A stretch of 64,000 nt of DNA from Ifrita kowaldi (GCA_013398055.1 VZRS01012056.1:96104-160103), one strand, 5' to 3'; shown: positions 33,754 through 48,754, counted from the stretch's first letter. Made by a program: numbers and translations. The notes: a model not told the origin generated them from the sequence alone.

Positions 33754-36700
33754 CAGGGGTGAATTTATCAGTGTTCTTTCTAAGCCTTAAATGTATTATC
33801 CTTATTGTTTACATATATTTCTTGACCAAATTTTGATTGGTATTAACAATACAAACCAGATCTTTTCTCAAGTGTAATTTTGCTAAGAAGGTCTAAGTAT
33901 TGAGTAACTTCAGCTTTTTGAGACTAATTTTGCAACAAAGAATTCAGAAACTTATCTGTCTTCTGAAAAGCTGCTGAATAGATATAATTTTAAGGAAATT
34001 TGAACTTGGCTAACATGCTAACTTACTTGCATGTAAGTCTAGGGGTGCTTTTTGATGACACAAAGCATACATTACTATGCTTCAGCTTTTTTGGTTTTTT
34101 CCAGCTTAGTTAGTATTAACACTTGACTTGTTCTGTCTTCCTTTCCCATTAATAGGATGATTGTTTAGCATGAAGAAAAATCTTTTGCTCTGTGGGGCTT
34201 TCTTCAGCCTTGCTCTTGATTTGTACAAAATCAAAGTACTGTTGATGCTTTTCTAAAAGTTGCAATTTAACTCAAACTACACAGAAAACAAGAAGCAGGA
34301 CATCTAATGCAGAGAATCTGTAACACAAATACTGCCTAATAATGTAGTTCTTAGGAACCAACTAAAATTCTGAAAAAAACCCTCAAAATAATTGCAGGTT
34401 TAGTCTTCAGAAGGTTGTTTTGCTGCTCAATATCTTATGATTGTTACTAATGGTTCATCAGTACATCCCTAGCATTTCTGTGAAAAGATTCCAATAAAAA
34501 CACATTTATGCATTGAAAATACACTAATCTGCAATTAAGTTGTCTAGGACACTACTTAAAATAGTTAAAAACACTACTGGAAACAGAAGTGCAAACAAGT
34601 GGCACACAGCTTCAGTGGTTTTCTTCCCCAGAAGCGTATCTAAATAGATTCATATTGTTGACAGGAGAACTTAATGCAGCTGTACTTTTTTAATTGTATG
34701 TTTAGCTGAGGTTGTCTTCTGTGTGGGTCGTTACACCATGACATGTATCAGAATTCTCCTTTTGTTGTCTATCAGCTTTTGAAATTTCTCATGATAAGAA
34801 AATTAGGTAAAATTGTGGCTTTCAGGTAGGGAAGTAATACCAGTTTCAACCTTTTTCCTAATTCTGACTATCTTTAAGCTGATTTTAGTCTTTATCTTAC
34901 TTTTACAGAACTCCTTCTCCCCATGGCTGAGATAAAAATGATAGTTCTAAATTTTAATGTGATATTTAAAAGATTATAAAAGTACTTTTGAGTTCTGAGT
35001 CTAGGAAATAACTTTTTATTATGTTGATGCTTCATTAATTTTGCTCTTGAATTAAGGAGTTTGACAGTTTAGTGTAGCCACAGGTGTCTGTAATTGCAGG
35101 ATATAGCCCAGTCCTGCAGAATGCATGATTGGCTTTAGGACTACTGACATTAATGTTCCATGTCCTGCACAGACTTATTAGCCCTGACAGCTGAAGTATT
35201 TTCCTTTCAGAAGTGGGATTCCTTTTAGCCTCAAAATAAACTGACCAATAAATTATCTGAACAATGGCCTCTGAAAGGGTATTGATAAGAAATAAATGAG
35301 GCCCATAGGGAAACCAGTATGTGTGAACTTACTGCTGCTCTACAACAGGTCCCCAGGCTTGGCTGCTGTCTGACTAAAAGCCAGGTAATGTCATTTTAAG
35401 CTCATGTTGGCCATCCCATATGGCCGGTTATTTGTCCACTAACCACAAGTGTCTGTTACCTGTCAGTATTTGCTTGTACTGCACTGTTGCTAGTTGATGC
35501 CTCCCTCCTGTATAGTCAATACTGAAAACTTCTTAACAGTATACACTTTACTGAGAATTTAGATTGTCTTCAACCTGGAGCTTCTTTTAAATATCTTGTA
35601 TGGAAGATAAAATTTAATTGCTATCAATTTGGCTAATTTGAGGGTGCAGTTGTTAAACTCTTGCATGGTAATGGATGAATTCATCATGAAATACTTCACC
35701 ATGTGTACACTGTCAGGGTTCAGTACAACCTTTATTTTCTGCAGTGACTTTGAAATGTGATTGAATTTTTTTTCTGAAGAAAAATGCACACTTAGTACTA
35801 TAGAGAATTGAAACTCTGAAGTGAACTGTAAGAAAAGTGCAATATCTCAGTGTGGTGGAGCATGAAAGTGTGTCACTTTATTCTGTTTCAGCAGCTATTC
35901 AGAGTTTAAAATGCCTCAGGTTTTGTTGAGAAAAGACCCCATCATTTTGATGAGGTACAGTTCATTCTGATCATCTGTCTACTAGCTTCCAGAGATCATG
36001 AAGTGAGGGAGGATAGTATCTCCATCATAGTGTAAGCATGTAAGTATAAATTATTCTAAGTGATTAGGTGGGTCCAGTTGTTCATCTGTTACATTGGACG
36101 AAAAGGTCCTGGGTGCCAGAATAGCTGATTGTGCTGTGTTGTCTCCAGCAGGTACTTCAGTTATGTGTGACAGTTAAAATGAAAGAAGAGAGTGGATTTC
36201 CAGGGATTCCATGCTAATAATTTATAGCTCTGTGATCTCATAGATCCAGGATGCTCATAAGAATGCAAAAAATACAGACCTCTGAATGTTCTGGTAAGAA
36301 TGCAGAATAACATCTTGCTTACCTTGAATGTTCTTTGCCAAGTACCCAGAGATATAATGTCGTCTTTTCCTGATCTCAGAGAATCAGGCCTGAAGTGACT
36401 GTGGGATTCAAGAATTCTCACATACTTCTACACATCTAGGGTTTTTTTCCTTTTGCTTTCTCATCCTCTGTAGTTCTAGTGGCACACTTATTTTGTGGTG
36501 GGGGGGAGGTTTTTTGTCAGATTCATGTTTTTCTCTGCAGTATGCTCAATGCTTACCCAGGAAGACCCCATCCCTGGAGGTACTTAAAAGAGATGTAAAT
36601 GTGGCACTTAGAGACATGGTTTAGTGGCGGGCTTGGCAGTGTTAGATTTAGGGTTGGAGTTGATGATCTTAAAAGGACCTTTCCAATCTAAATCTATGTG

Positions 36701-38380
36701 TTTCTGTGAAATACCCATTACGTTAGTCAAACAGTTGGTCTTGCTGATTTAAGTTTTGGCCATTGTGGCTACAGGTGTAACTACTGGGTTCTGATGAAGA
36801 AGAGTAACAGACCACTAAAATAATGCATTCTTGTTGTGTTTTTTTCTTAAAAAAATAAATCAAGTCCCTGCTTTTTATTAATAGAGAAAAAATGTCAAGC
36901 TTAAAAGCAACATAGAGACACACAGGAAAAAGCTCATAGTTACATGGCTTCATGGTACCGAAACTGTGTCTGTAGGAACTTTGTACCCACTGCAATGCGA
37001 ATATAATCAATTTACACTCTGTAACGATAACAGTTTGCTTCCATGGTAACTTTTTTCTCTAAAAAGGCTTAGAAGGAGCACTGAAAGTCTGATTGCAATA
37101 GGACTGTAAACAAGAGAGAACATTCTTTTCTAATATGATTTTTAAATATGAGGAAGAAAGCTGCCTGACAAACTTGGCTGATTTTTCTGTATCTAATGTC
37201 ATCTTTTGTTAAAATACCTATTTTTTTTTTTTTTTTTTAATCTGGGAAGCTGATAAAAAGATGGTTACAATATGCTCAGTATGGGATGCTTACTTGGAAG
37301 ACCAAGAAAAGCCTTTGCAAGACTTTCCAGGGCTCAAATTTTAGTTCTCATATTGTGGTTTGAAACCTGTGAAGATCGTTCTCTGGGGAGAAAACAAACC
37401 AACCAACCTGCTTGAACTTACTTACATGCATTTACATCAGAGTGCTTATACAATACAGAAAGATAAAAATGGCAATATTTACTGTTCATCTGTGCTTAAT
37501 GGCCTGAAGCCATTTCTTTTCTCCTAACACTTGTTCAGCTTTGAAATTAGTTGATGCATTGGTCTATAAATATTAATAAACCTGACTGTTTTGGGAGCTT
37601 TTAAAGTTCATTCATATAAGCCAGATTTTCATAGCAAATGTTGTTGGATTTATTGGTTTAATGTTCTTAAGCTTACTGATCTTGCAATTCTTGGGCACAG
37701 GAAAGTCAACAGTTGTCCATTTAAGGATTGCAAAGATTAGTTTATTAATCTATCAAGGGCAAATCTTAGTAATATTCAGAGTTTATCTGTTTTGACTGTT
37801 AACTCTGGTGAGTCATATTTGCATTCTCTCTCATCTGGCTAACTTTAAAACATTTCCAAATGACAAATAAATTCTTCAGTGTAAAAATAAAATTAATGTA
37901 ATATTGAAGCCTTGAATATAGTTAATAACCAAAGCAAGGGGAAGGTGGGGAGGGTTGATTTTTTTTTTCTTTTTGTGGAGGGGAGAGATGAGGGTATAGA
38001 TTAGCGTATATGGTATTGCTTAAATTGGGGGTGTTCTTTTCCCAGGTTCTCTGCTAATTGTATTGCTAAAATGCACTTTTGTATAGAAAACTGTTCTCTG
38101 TACATTCTGTATCTACTTTACATAATGTTTATAGAGATTTTTCTGAAGTTGTGAAGGATTTACTGAAAGCTCTGATGCTGTGGAATTCAAGTTTTCATTG
38201 TATTTGAAAATAGTTATGTGCATATTGAAGTACAGGTTGGAATTAAAATTAATGATATAACAAAGATATTCTAATGAAACTATGTAGTATCTTCTTCAGA
38301 GCAGGGGGGTTCATATGCAGGACCTGCAGAGTCACTGTTCAGGCAGAAAATACAAATAAAGTGGCACATCTTAACTGTTC
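33754..38380 (+). other. FAM199X: Inferred long FAM199X 3' UTR
   Basis: There are AATAAA-type signals at about 34493 (an early site) and at 38355-38360 (AATAAAGTGGCAC). The stretch is AT-rich, has few repeats apart from one CR1 tail and an 18-base T run at 37221-37238, and has no open frames with domain content. Human FAM199X has a multi-kilobase 3' UTR, so the distal site is plausible. The end is inferred from hexamers only. Confidence 0.4.
36557..36712 (+). mobile_element. CR1 LINE 3' tail, forward
   Basis: 'ccccatccctggaggtactt' then 'gggttggagttgatgatctt' and 'aaaaggacctttccaatcta' is the forward CR1 3' end. It is the only clear forward copy in the window and lies inside the inferred FAM199X 3' UTR. 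Confidence 0.85.
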
Positions 38381-41300
38381 TTGATGGCAGAAAGCAAACT
38401 GGTCCCCCCTTCACTAAAAGGGTTTGTTACCCATAAAATCTGGCAAGAATTGTTTCATAGGGAAGCAATTAATTGTTGTAAATTATATAACCCAAGGTCA
38501 TGTACTTAAAGCTGTCTGTCCTTTGTTTTGATTCCTGTGCCAGAGGTATTTTTTATATATGCTCAGCGCCAGCAAGGACACAGCAGTGGCAATGGCTTTG
38601 CCATTACCAGTCTTTGAATAGGCAAGAGTGAGGACACTTGCTAGCTTGTATAAATTGTGTGCCTGAACCAAATTTGTCTTCTGCAATACTGAAGTTTGAA
38701 GTGTAATACTGCAAAAACTCCTTTTTTCCTCTTAGAATCCAATAAAAAAATCCTGAAAACCTGAGAAGAGGATAGCTGGCATAGGGATGTGTTCCTCAGT
38801 GTGCAGAAAGTTTCCTGCAGCATCTCAGGGATCTAAAACTGCCTTCTTTGTCTTGGCTATGGCTCATCAAACACTTCTGGGAGTTGATTCTCATCAAACA
38901 CCGACAGAAGTTAAAATTGACTAGGTGTTGCTATCCCAGTTTCTGTAGGTGTCAAGGGATGGAGAAGGACGGGGTGGAAAATGCTGCATATCACAGCAAG
39001 TCTTGTCGAACTGTGAAAGATCTTTAATTGTTTAGAACAGAAGTGTGGAAGCTCTTGCTCTTGTGGTGCTTTGCCTTCACCTGAGCAGCCTGCTTTTGCG
39101 TTTTTTCTGTTTTCACCCAAAGGTGAGTGACCGTGTGGAATGTTTTGCAACAAAAAACAAATTGAAATGTTTCCAAGGACCTTGACCCATTGGTAAGTTC
39201 GCTTGTTGTAAGGGCTGATGTTTCCTTGCATAGCACCCAGAAGCTGCAGGGAAGCTGATGCTTATGCTTTCTGAATCCCAGGAACTTTCCCAGTCTGTCC
39301 TGTTGCAGCAGTTCATTATCAAGGTACCAATTGCACAGGTGAGTCTGATCTGCTGGCAAAACAGCTGCTTGTCACCAGGGTTACATGGGCACAACCGAAG
39401 ATGGTCTGAATCTCCTATTAGCCCTCTTTAAGCATTTCTCCATTTCTCTCTCAAATGTAACCAGTATTATGCATTGAGAAAGTCTCATTTGATGGCCAAA
39501 CACTATTTAGGCACAAGCTGAATGAAGATTTCCACACTGGCAAAACCAATTGATAAGCTTGCTTTACTTAATTGACAGGGAAAGGTGTCACTGGCTGCGG
39601 GCTTGCTGTCCTCAACCCGCTCTTACTATACTGGCCTGAACTGTACACTTCATCCAAACATTTTCCAGAACAAAACTAGGTATGGTTTGGTTTCCTGAGA
39701 TCCTTTGTATGTATTCCTGAAGATCCCGTGCCCTACTGGGTAGAAAACATTTTTTTTGCCTCCTTCTACAACATTCATCCATTGTAAATTGTTTCTCTAG
39801 TGCTGAAATCAAATTTAAATTTAAATCCAAATCCACATTTCTGTTCTGAAATCTCATTTCATTCTCTTTCCTCCATGCTGCAGTGACTTACACCTGGCAG
39901 CATCACTGGTATAAGAACTTATTTCTGATAATGGAGAACACATTCCTGAAGCTAAAGCATGATAATTCATCATGGCATTAGAGTCTTTCTAATCCTATTT
40001 CAGTGGAAGCAACTGCTTTATTTCTACAAAGTTTCTCAAAGGAGGAGAGTTTATTGCAGTAGCTGATGCTGGAGTTTGATGCCCCGGTGCTGATTCTCCC
40101 GGCAGGTACCTCGGCCCGTCTGTTTGTCACCAGGGGGAGCACTGTGGTCATGTACTGGATTTTAAACTACAGCTGCCACGTTGCTTTGCTACAAATGCTT
40201 TCCTTTATTCTGTTACGTCCTGTTAAAATATGTTAGGGGGATTTGCTTTGCCTCTTACGCTGTTTTTGAAGTAGGGATCTGTCTGTTAAGGGTCAGTTTT
40301 ACAGTAATAACATTTCTGGTGACTGAGGGAAAAGTTAGCTTTTTCTATTCATGGTGATTGCTAATTCTTGCCTGGTCCTGCTTATTGCAACTGGAAGGTG
40401 GAAGTACACTCCTGTTTAGTGTTAACTTTTCTACGCACTATGTTACTGTTTAAATTTCCTGGTTTTCGTTTCGAATTCAGACTTCCTCACTGGGGGCTGA
40501 GAATTTTGCAGTTGAAAATACTAGGTGATGATAGAAAAAAAGCAGCCAGCTTGTAATGTGCTGAGTCTCATAATGTACATAGCTGTCTGTCCCTGGGAGG
40601 CAGTGCAGAAAAGCTGTAGCTTGACTAGCTTTATTTTTTTTTTTAAATAATAACCTCTGAATTGGGCTTCCTTTGGAGCAATGGAAAGTATTGCTTGAAC
40701 GGGAGCTGTTCTGTAGTGTCTCTTTTTCTCTCTTTGCTTGTCTGACAGTTATTGCTACCTTTCAAAAAGCTTACTAACACATATAACTGCAGAGAACATG
40801 TGAGGAGTTCTCCCTGGAATCTTGGGTTTATTCTTGGAAGTTAAGCTTTTAATGGTTCTGTGCAGGACTAGGAAGGCTTTGAACAGTTGTGTGTGATTGC
40901 AGAGCCATCCTCTGTTGTGTCAGTAGCTGTCATAAAAACAGTAGCAGATTCTAAAGTCTTTAATTGTGGGATATTACCCCTAAGGAAGATGTGTGCCCAA
41001 ATAATCTTTAAAGGAGGGAATAAAGTTTTAAATCATGATCACAGAGTAAAGAGATTTAAAATGTGGCAGATAGCTGTTTGTCTCTACATAGCTTGTTTTT
41101 CTTGACACCTAGTTCCTGTCTACACTTCCTAAGAACAGTAAGCTGTGAGTACAACATGGCAGGAGTTGCTGAAAACATAGTTTTAATCCATTATAGACCA
41201 TCCTCGTTATTTTGGTAATTCTCATTTCATGATATTTGTTCCCTTTCTTAGTCCATTAAAAGTTTATTTAGTCCTTATTTTCTTTGTTCAGTGTAGAAAT

Positions 41301-44300
41301 GAATAATTTGTCATAGGGTTTTGGTTTACTTCCCATTGTGCCTAGTAGGAGCAAAGGAAGAGCTGAAACTAGTTCATTTTAATAGCTGGTCAATCTTCAG
41401 GTATGGACAGCATCTAGACATAGTTGAGATCATTTTGTAGGTTTGATGTCTCCTGTGTTCCAGAGGTATTTAAAGGTGCAATGCACCAATTACTATCTTG
41501 AGGAGCACTGGAAGTATATAAGAACTGTGATGATGGGCATATGCTTTGAGCAATAAATGCTTCTCATGCAGAGCAGGTTTGTGCATGTCCAGAGAGTTTG
41601 TTCTTGACCTTGTTCCAAAGCTGGAGCACAGTGGTGTGTTCATTGCCTGGCTGGTACTTTCTGGCAAGAGCAGTGCCAGCTGCTTTGCAGTTACTATAAA
41701 TTCTTTTTGCTTAGGGTCTCAGCTCCTGGGTGGTTCTATTTGGCAACTCCTATCTGCTCTTCTAGAACATAGACCAGTTTGGGGACCTCTGGATCCCATC
41801 TTTTTGTTACTGCTGAACAAAGCAAAAACATTGTGTGTTAGGAGGGTCTAACAACTTGTGATTATGGTGCTAAGTGACTTTCACCACACACTCACAAATA
41901 TATTTATTATATTCAACGAATTACTCCTTGCTGAAAGTATAATGGAACATTAAAGGTCATCAAATTGTCATGTATTTATTTCCTGTTCTTTAAATAGTGT
42001 TTGATATCCAGCCAGCTCTGCTTTGCAATAGTCCCTCTTGGATAGTACCAGGGGACCAGGGCCTATCATGTCTAGGATTGGTACAACCTTTCACCCTTGG
42101 CAGATGGAAATGATCACTTCAGCAACAATTTACATTGACTAATGTGGTAGGCAGATAAAAAGATGCATGGGTCTATGTGAGTATTTAATTTTATTAAATT
42201 CAAGGTGAGGAAAAAAGTACTGTGGTGCTACCAAGCCTTTATGAAGTTTGAAAGAATATTTTTTTTCTGCTTAATTTTAAAATAAGGTGAGTTTATTTAC
42301 CAAATAGAAAGTATTCACAGTGTGTGTTTGACTTATAAACATGTTGCTCCACAAATGCATGCACTTCCTCCTGAAACAATTTAGGTCATAAAACTGTTTG
42401 TAGAAGTTACAAATGTTAGCCAAGCAAAAATGAAGCAGTCTAAAATCTTAGCACAAACCCATTTGTGGACTGACAAACCCATTTGCAGTCTGATAAAATT
42501 AGTGTAATTTATGGTCGAGATACCTTATTGGCATATGTATTAAAGTTTGGGGATATGTCTATTTTTCTTAGTATTGCATTAGCTGTAATTTCTATGTAAT
42601 GCTTCAATTCATTTTTATATTTGCACAACAGACTATCAGATAAAAAAGTGCCAAAATGTGTATAAGGAGGTCATCACTTTAGCTTAATTGCACACAAATT
42701 TCCTGCAGACTGATGCTTAAGACCAGTAATGAGACTGCTACAGCTAGAATAAACGCATTAGCCTATAAATTTAGAGCTTCTACCTGCTTTGTGAAGGGAG
42801 AATCATCTCTAAATGAGCCTAGTAACATGGATTTGTGATTAATCATTTTACTTGGTGACTCATCTATGATCACAGTACAACAAAAATGTCATGTTTGCTT
42901 AGTGGCATTAGCACAGTTTATCTTCTCTGCATTCAGAGAATTGCCTTGTTGTCAATGTGGGAATGGGAATACAGCTGAGGAGTACTTTTGTTAAAGGACT
43001 TCTGATGTCACTTTATCTAAAGCAGAGTATAAACAAACAGAAAAAAATTTATAACCGTTCCCTTCCTTGAAATTTAATTATTCTACTTGGTCAGGCCAAA
43101 CCATTTGCAGTAATGATCTTGAATCTGTAAAACAAAACTATTTTAACCTTGAAAACTGGTATTATTCAAGTTGTCTCTGTGTTTTTCTTTTTAAGGCTAT
43201 CCCTGAAAATTAATTCTGTTTTTGGGACAATTTTGCTTTTTGAGACAATTTTGCTTTCCTTGTTGCAGAGTGGTCCTTGTTACTAGAATGCTCAGGGCCC
43301 ATGGACTTCTGGATGTCAAGTTTGCATAGGTGTTCTCTACCCTAGTCTTGACCAAGGGAGAGTCTTCCTTCCAACATTGCTCCATCCTGGTTTCCTCAGT
43401 CAGAGATTCCTGAGGGTTATCAGTGAAGACAATGCAAAGGTGATAAAATGGTTCACCTTGAGTATCACAACTGAGAAAGAGAAAAGGCAACCCAACACCC
43501 TCAGAGGAAACTTTGGTTTAAAGAGCAAAATGTACAACCAGAAGCTTTGGTGAGGATGAAGAATTCACACCTGCCCTGTATTGCCTACTCAGTGTCTAAA
43601 AAGTCCAAGTTAAATCTTTGCACTAGGAATTAACTTAAAAAAAATCATTAATACTTGCATGTATGCATAAATACAGCTGGCCTCTGGTTATGCATTTACA
43701 GGTTCAGGGTTTCTTGTGACCATGAAAGCTGAAAGTTATCTTTAAAGGAAGAGACAACAGTCCTGCAATTTCATAATGGCATCAGTGAAGCTTTAATAAA
43801 AATGCTACCTACGTTGAATGCTTGCAAGCTTGGATAATACATCTGGAGAAGGGCATATCCATGTGATAAAACCTGAAGTTAAAGAAGAGCCAGGGGCTTG
43901 TTGCTGCTCCTGTGATAGTGCTGTTTTTTTTCCTTCAGCTTTACAACTGGATCTGCTGCCTCTGTGCCGTTTAGTGGTGATCAATGTGAACATGCTGGAA
44001 CTGTTTACATGAAGTGAGCTGAATCATTCAAACTAATATTCATTTGTTTGACTAAAGCCTCTCTTTAGAGCCACTTGTGATCTGATGACTAACGTGGCAC
44101 AAAGATGCTAATGCTCAATGTATACATAAATCATTAACTACTTAATTTGGATTTGGAAACCTGAGGCAACAGAATGCTCCATGGAGAAACAGTTACATTT
44201 ATCTTTCTCCATCCTGAACCACCTGTCTCCAGAGATCTGGAATGCATTAGAAAAACTAATGTAGTGACTGAGCTAAATCTAGATCTTCTGTTCCAGAAGA

Positions 44301-46420
44301 AAGCAGCATTTTTTGCAACTAGAAAAGCATGGAAATCTAGGATCTGTTCTGCTGAGACAACAAAAATTAACTTGAGCAGTACTACCAGAAAAAAGTAAGA
44401 ATGGAGAAGAATCTGAGGCCAGCTATAGTTTTTTAAAACATATTTTTGGAGGTGGTCTACATAAGAGTGCTTGTGGAAGAGAAAAAGGAGTTTTGATCCC
44501 TCTTTAACTCCACAGAATAGAATTTGAAGTCTCACTTTGAAGTGAGACCTGAAAGCCCACATCAGCAGTATTTCAGCCCATTCCTGAAGGCATATTTAAC
44601 TACATTTCTTTAGTGAAGTGTTTTGGCCCTGATGGGGAAAGTGTATCTTCCAAACTGATAAACTCACTTGCTGGATGTACGTGATGTGAACAATTTTCTG
44701 CCATTCAGATTCCTCTTCTTGTCACTGTTGTCTTGTTCATTTCCCCTGGTTAGTTAGCTGTGTCTCTGTGATTAAAATACCATGAAGAATATTATTGATA
44801 ATGGAGCCTAATGGAATATGGGACTCTGTGCTGCTGCAAGGCACTAAGCTGCAAACTTCATGAAGGGAAATTTTGAGACTAGTTATATTTTTAGATATAA
44901 ATTGCCAGTGAGAGGCATTTCATAATGATGTCAGTGAAAGAATTCCATTCTCCGAAGCTTTTGTTTATCTTGTGTTACTTAAACAGGCTAGATGCTTGTA
45001 TTTAAGTATCCGTAGAGCAGCAAAGCTGCTTCTGTACCAAAGCAAGTTGATTCTGTGTTCATTCCTGCATGTCCGAGATGTGTTACTGCCCAGTTCTTAG
45101 AGAGGAATACACAATGCTCTGAGCTAACCTGGATTCTGACACGTGTTGAAAGGGAAGCAGACCTTCTAACATTCTTCCTGACTTAATAATTTTGTTCCTT
45201 CTTTAATACTATACTGCTATCCGATTGGACCTGTTTTCTTCATCTGATTTATTAATTTGATCCTCTTGTGTAAAAGTATGGTAAATGAGAATCTACTGTC
45301 GTGTTGCTTTTTTTTGAATTTGAGCCATGTTGACACTCTGTGTTGTTAATACTGAGTGTGAGTGTTTTCAGGAACAAGGATTTTGTTTGCTTTTTCAGTA
45401 GAATGTTGTTTACCTGAGTGGAAAGCTCAGCCCACCAAATCTGAATGCTAGACACATTTTTGATTTAGTAAAGCAGACATTTACAAAATTGTTTTGTTTT
45501 TAACATCAGGTGGCCTCACTTATTCCTAGAGGATCGTTACTTAAATATTTAAGGCAGATTGTCTCAAAGGGTTTGATATGTCCGAGATAAAATATTTGCT
45601 TCAACCTTAAATATGTAACATCTAAACTCTACTCCTCTAGATCTTTATGGTAGTATAAATTTGGAAAAGTGATATGCAAATTAAAAAAGTGTTGGAGGGC
45701 AAACAGGAATTATCACATGCTTCAGAGAAATCAAAATCACTTCAATATAAGGATTTTAACAATGTGTTTTTATTTAGCTTAAAAGCTGGAAAGTCATGTT
45801 TAAGGGGTAAGTCAATATTCTCACAAGGACTTGTTTTATTTTATGATATAAAACTTGGAGATTACTTGTCAGCTACATTAGATTTTAAAGTCTATTTTTA
45901 CAGTGAGTGATATAAGCACTTTAGAAGAAATAGTTATTTTCCAGGGATAGCATTTTAATTCTATTTCAAATATTGAGTGAAAAAAGCTCCAAAGAATTTA
46001 GTACAATAAACCATTGCTATGTTCAAGACAGTAATATAAGGGTTTTGGTTTTTTGTTTTTTAGAGTTGCTAATAGCAACTTATGTGGCGAACGTAAGTAC
46101 AGCAATTTAAAAGGACACTGTGGTAATGTGAATTTCTTCAAGTAGTTAAATACTAATGTCTTTCACCACATCAATGTCAGCTCTGCTTCCAGTCAAAAAG
46201 CAAAGGACAAATGAACTTACCATTTTCATTTGCTTTTTTGAATTGAAAGGTTTTCAGAAAACTGACAATAGCAAGTCTAGTCTGTAATTTTAACTTGATT
46301 TATTTGAATTAGTGAAATCTTCAGTAAATACATCTGGGTACACTTCTTAAATATTTCCCCAGAGAGATTAAACATCTATTTACTTTAACTCCACTAGTGC
46401 TTACAGACTTTTAATTGCAG
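38381..46420. other. Intergenic, no gene recognised
   Basis: AT-rich DNA of ordinary composition. Overlapping minus-strand frames at 38911-39394 and others up to 106 codons carry no recognisable domain or paired splice sites. Confidence 0.6.
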
Positions 46421-46545
46421 TGCCTGACAAACTCCTCAAGAAAGGAGAAGTGAAGAAAGAGGAAGAGAAGGTCACTCCTATAGAGAGCTGTTGCCCTGAG
46501 TGGGAGCACTGGCTGCCATGCTCCAGCTGCTCATCTGAATGCCAG
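46421..46545 (+). other. Weak exon candidate with GC donor
   Basis: The block lies between ATTGCAG at 46414-46420 and CCAG|GCAAGT at 46542-46551, the consensus form of a GC-AG intron donor. One frame is open throughout, with PDKLLKKGEVKKEEEKVTPI then ESCCPEWEHWLPCSSCSSEC. No homolog is recognised and chance cannot be excluded. It could be part of a lineage-specific transcript or lncRNA. Confidence 0.2.
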
Positions 46546-48754
46546 GCAAGTGTGTTTGTGTGGTGGGAAGTGTAGCTGAATCATTTACACTACAGGTTTC
46601 TTTTGTACGTGTTGATCAGGAGGAGTATTTGTGTTCTTCTGAAGAACTTGCCTTCCTGTGTGGTGTTCCCAGCTAGTTGCTGCATCTATGCACACCTAAG
46701 AGTGCCTGCACTCATGTCCTTCACCTTAATCTGTGTTTGGGGTGACTGCTTAATAGAAAATGTTTAAAGCAAAATGTTAAATGGGAGTCCTATGTGTAGT
46801 GTCAACGCAGCCCAGACCTGTCAGAAGAGCTTGGCAATGAAATTGAGTAATTGCAATGTACATCCTTGAGGTGGAGTTCTACCCATGTTAAAATCAATGT
46901 CAACAGTTTAGTTGCTTTTAGCCTTGGGTTTATTTGCTCTTTGCTGCTGGTAACCATGGTATGGCATGCATGGTTTTTAAAGAAGAGTAGGTGCTGTTGT
47001 CTTAGCTTTTGGCTTTATTGCAAAGGCTGTGGAAGTTGACAACAGGATTTTTCCTACCCACGGTGAGGTCTGGACTTGGTGATGTCAAAATGGAAATAAA
47101 AAGGCCTGTGCTCTGTCCTCCTTCATCTCTGTAGAATCCCCCACTAGCTGTCTCTAAGCCATCCTGCTTGAAGTGGCAGAGACAAGTGCAAGTAATCTCC
47201 CCCACCACTGGCACTCTCAAAGATAATTCCACAGGCCAAATGTCTGTGGAATTACTTCTGTGACCTAGAAGTATTTTCCAGAGTTCACCTTTAATTCTTT
47301 GTTTCCTGCCATTTCTGCTTCTGTTGTCCCAGGAATTCTCCCTTTAAAGAAGTAACATCCTGGCTGCCTGTTCCCTGGTAAACTCAGCAACACAAGTAAA
47401 GGAAGTGAGACACACAAAAGATGCCTTTTGGAACAGAAACAAATTGCTTAAGAAAGAATTCTTGCAGACTGGAGGATTCTCTATCAATGCCTCATGCACA
47501 GTGCCCTCTCCCTGGCTTTGGGAGGCACATTTACAGACCAGATTCAAGGAGTGAGGAGCCAGCCTTGCTGATTCAGTGCACCAGTGTAATCATCCTTGAG
47601 ACATTGCTTGGCTGCCATGGGCTCAGAATTGCCTTCTTGTTCCCTTTCAGTGTTTCTAAACAAATCTGAGCTTAACTGAGAACATCATTCCCTACCCTGG
47701 TAAAGTTTCTGGGAATTTTACAAAGGAAAAGGTATGGTCAGTATTTTGAAAGATATATGAATTTTCTGCTATAATTAGGTAGAATATGGATATAGCATTA
47801 TAAGTCCAATTAAAAGCATGTCAATAAAAGGCAGTTGTGTGCTACATAAAAGATTCTTTTGTTGAAAACTGGCCTGAGTTACGACTGTTTTATACACATT
47901 AATTTGCTTTGTACGTACGGAATGGAGCTGATTGAACAGCATGATTGTCTGACGAGAGCTGAAAAGCAGCACTTGCTGTAGGTAATTTAAATTGAGCCCT
48001 ATTATCATTTACGGATTTATTCTGCTTAGAATCAATAAGATGAAAAAGGGTCTGAAAGCTTTACACTAATGCTAATCACTTCTGGGTCAGTAACTCCTTG
48101 TGTTTAAGTTATGCATTTCTTCCCTGTATTCACAGAGCTACTTGGAAAGTGAAATATTTTAAATATCTTCCACTGAAGAGAATCTTCCCACTTCTACTTC
48201 ACAGAGCATTCAGCACTGATAAATATTTTGTTGTACTGAAAAAGTTCCCTGAGAGGGAAGTGACACCAGCCAAATGAACGAATGATATGCTCTGGAAAGA
48301 AGCTCAGCACAGAGTGCCCTGAAAAATTTCTTATAATGCAGCATTCTTGGTGGCTGGGGATTCAACTTGACCCTAGGATGCAGAGCAAAGCTGGGTTTGG
48401 GTAGCTGCAGTCATTCCAGTTTCTGTTACAGGAACAATTTTATTCCTGGATAACTTATCTTTTCATTTTAGAGAGGTATCACCAGGCCCAAGACAAAAGA
48501 GAAAAGACAAGACAGGCCAGAACCAAGATGATTTTGGTAAAGATATGTGATCAAGAGGGAATACAGTGAAAGGAATGTGTGCGTATAAAGCAGAAAAAAG
48601 GTAAAATAACCCTGAAAAATCAACTTGACAAATGTATTTGTCCAGTAAGACCTTGGTTACTCTCTTTGGAGCTGTGCTGGAGGGTTGTGTTTGGCAGCGC
48701 TTTGTGCTGTGCAGAGCAGCAGGGTGAGTGGTGCTCCTCTCCCTGAGGACAGTG

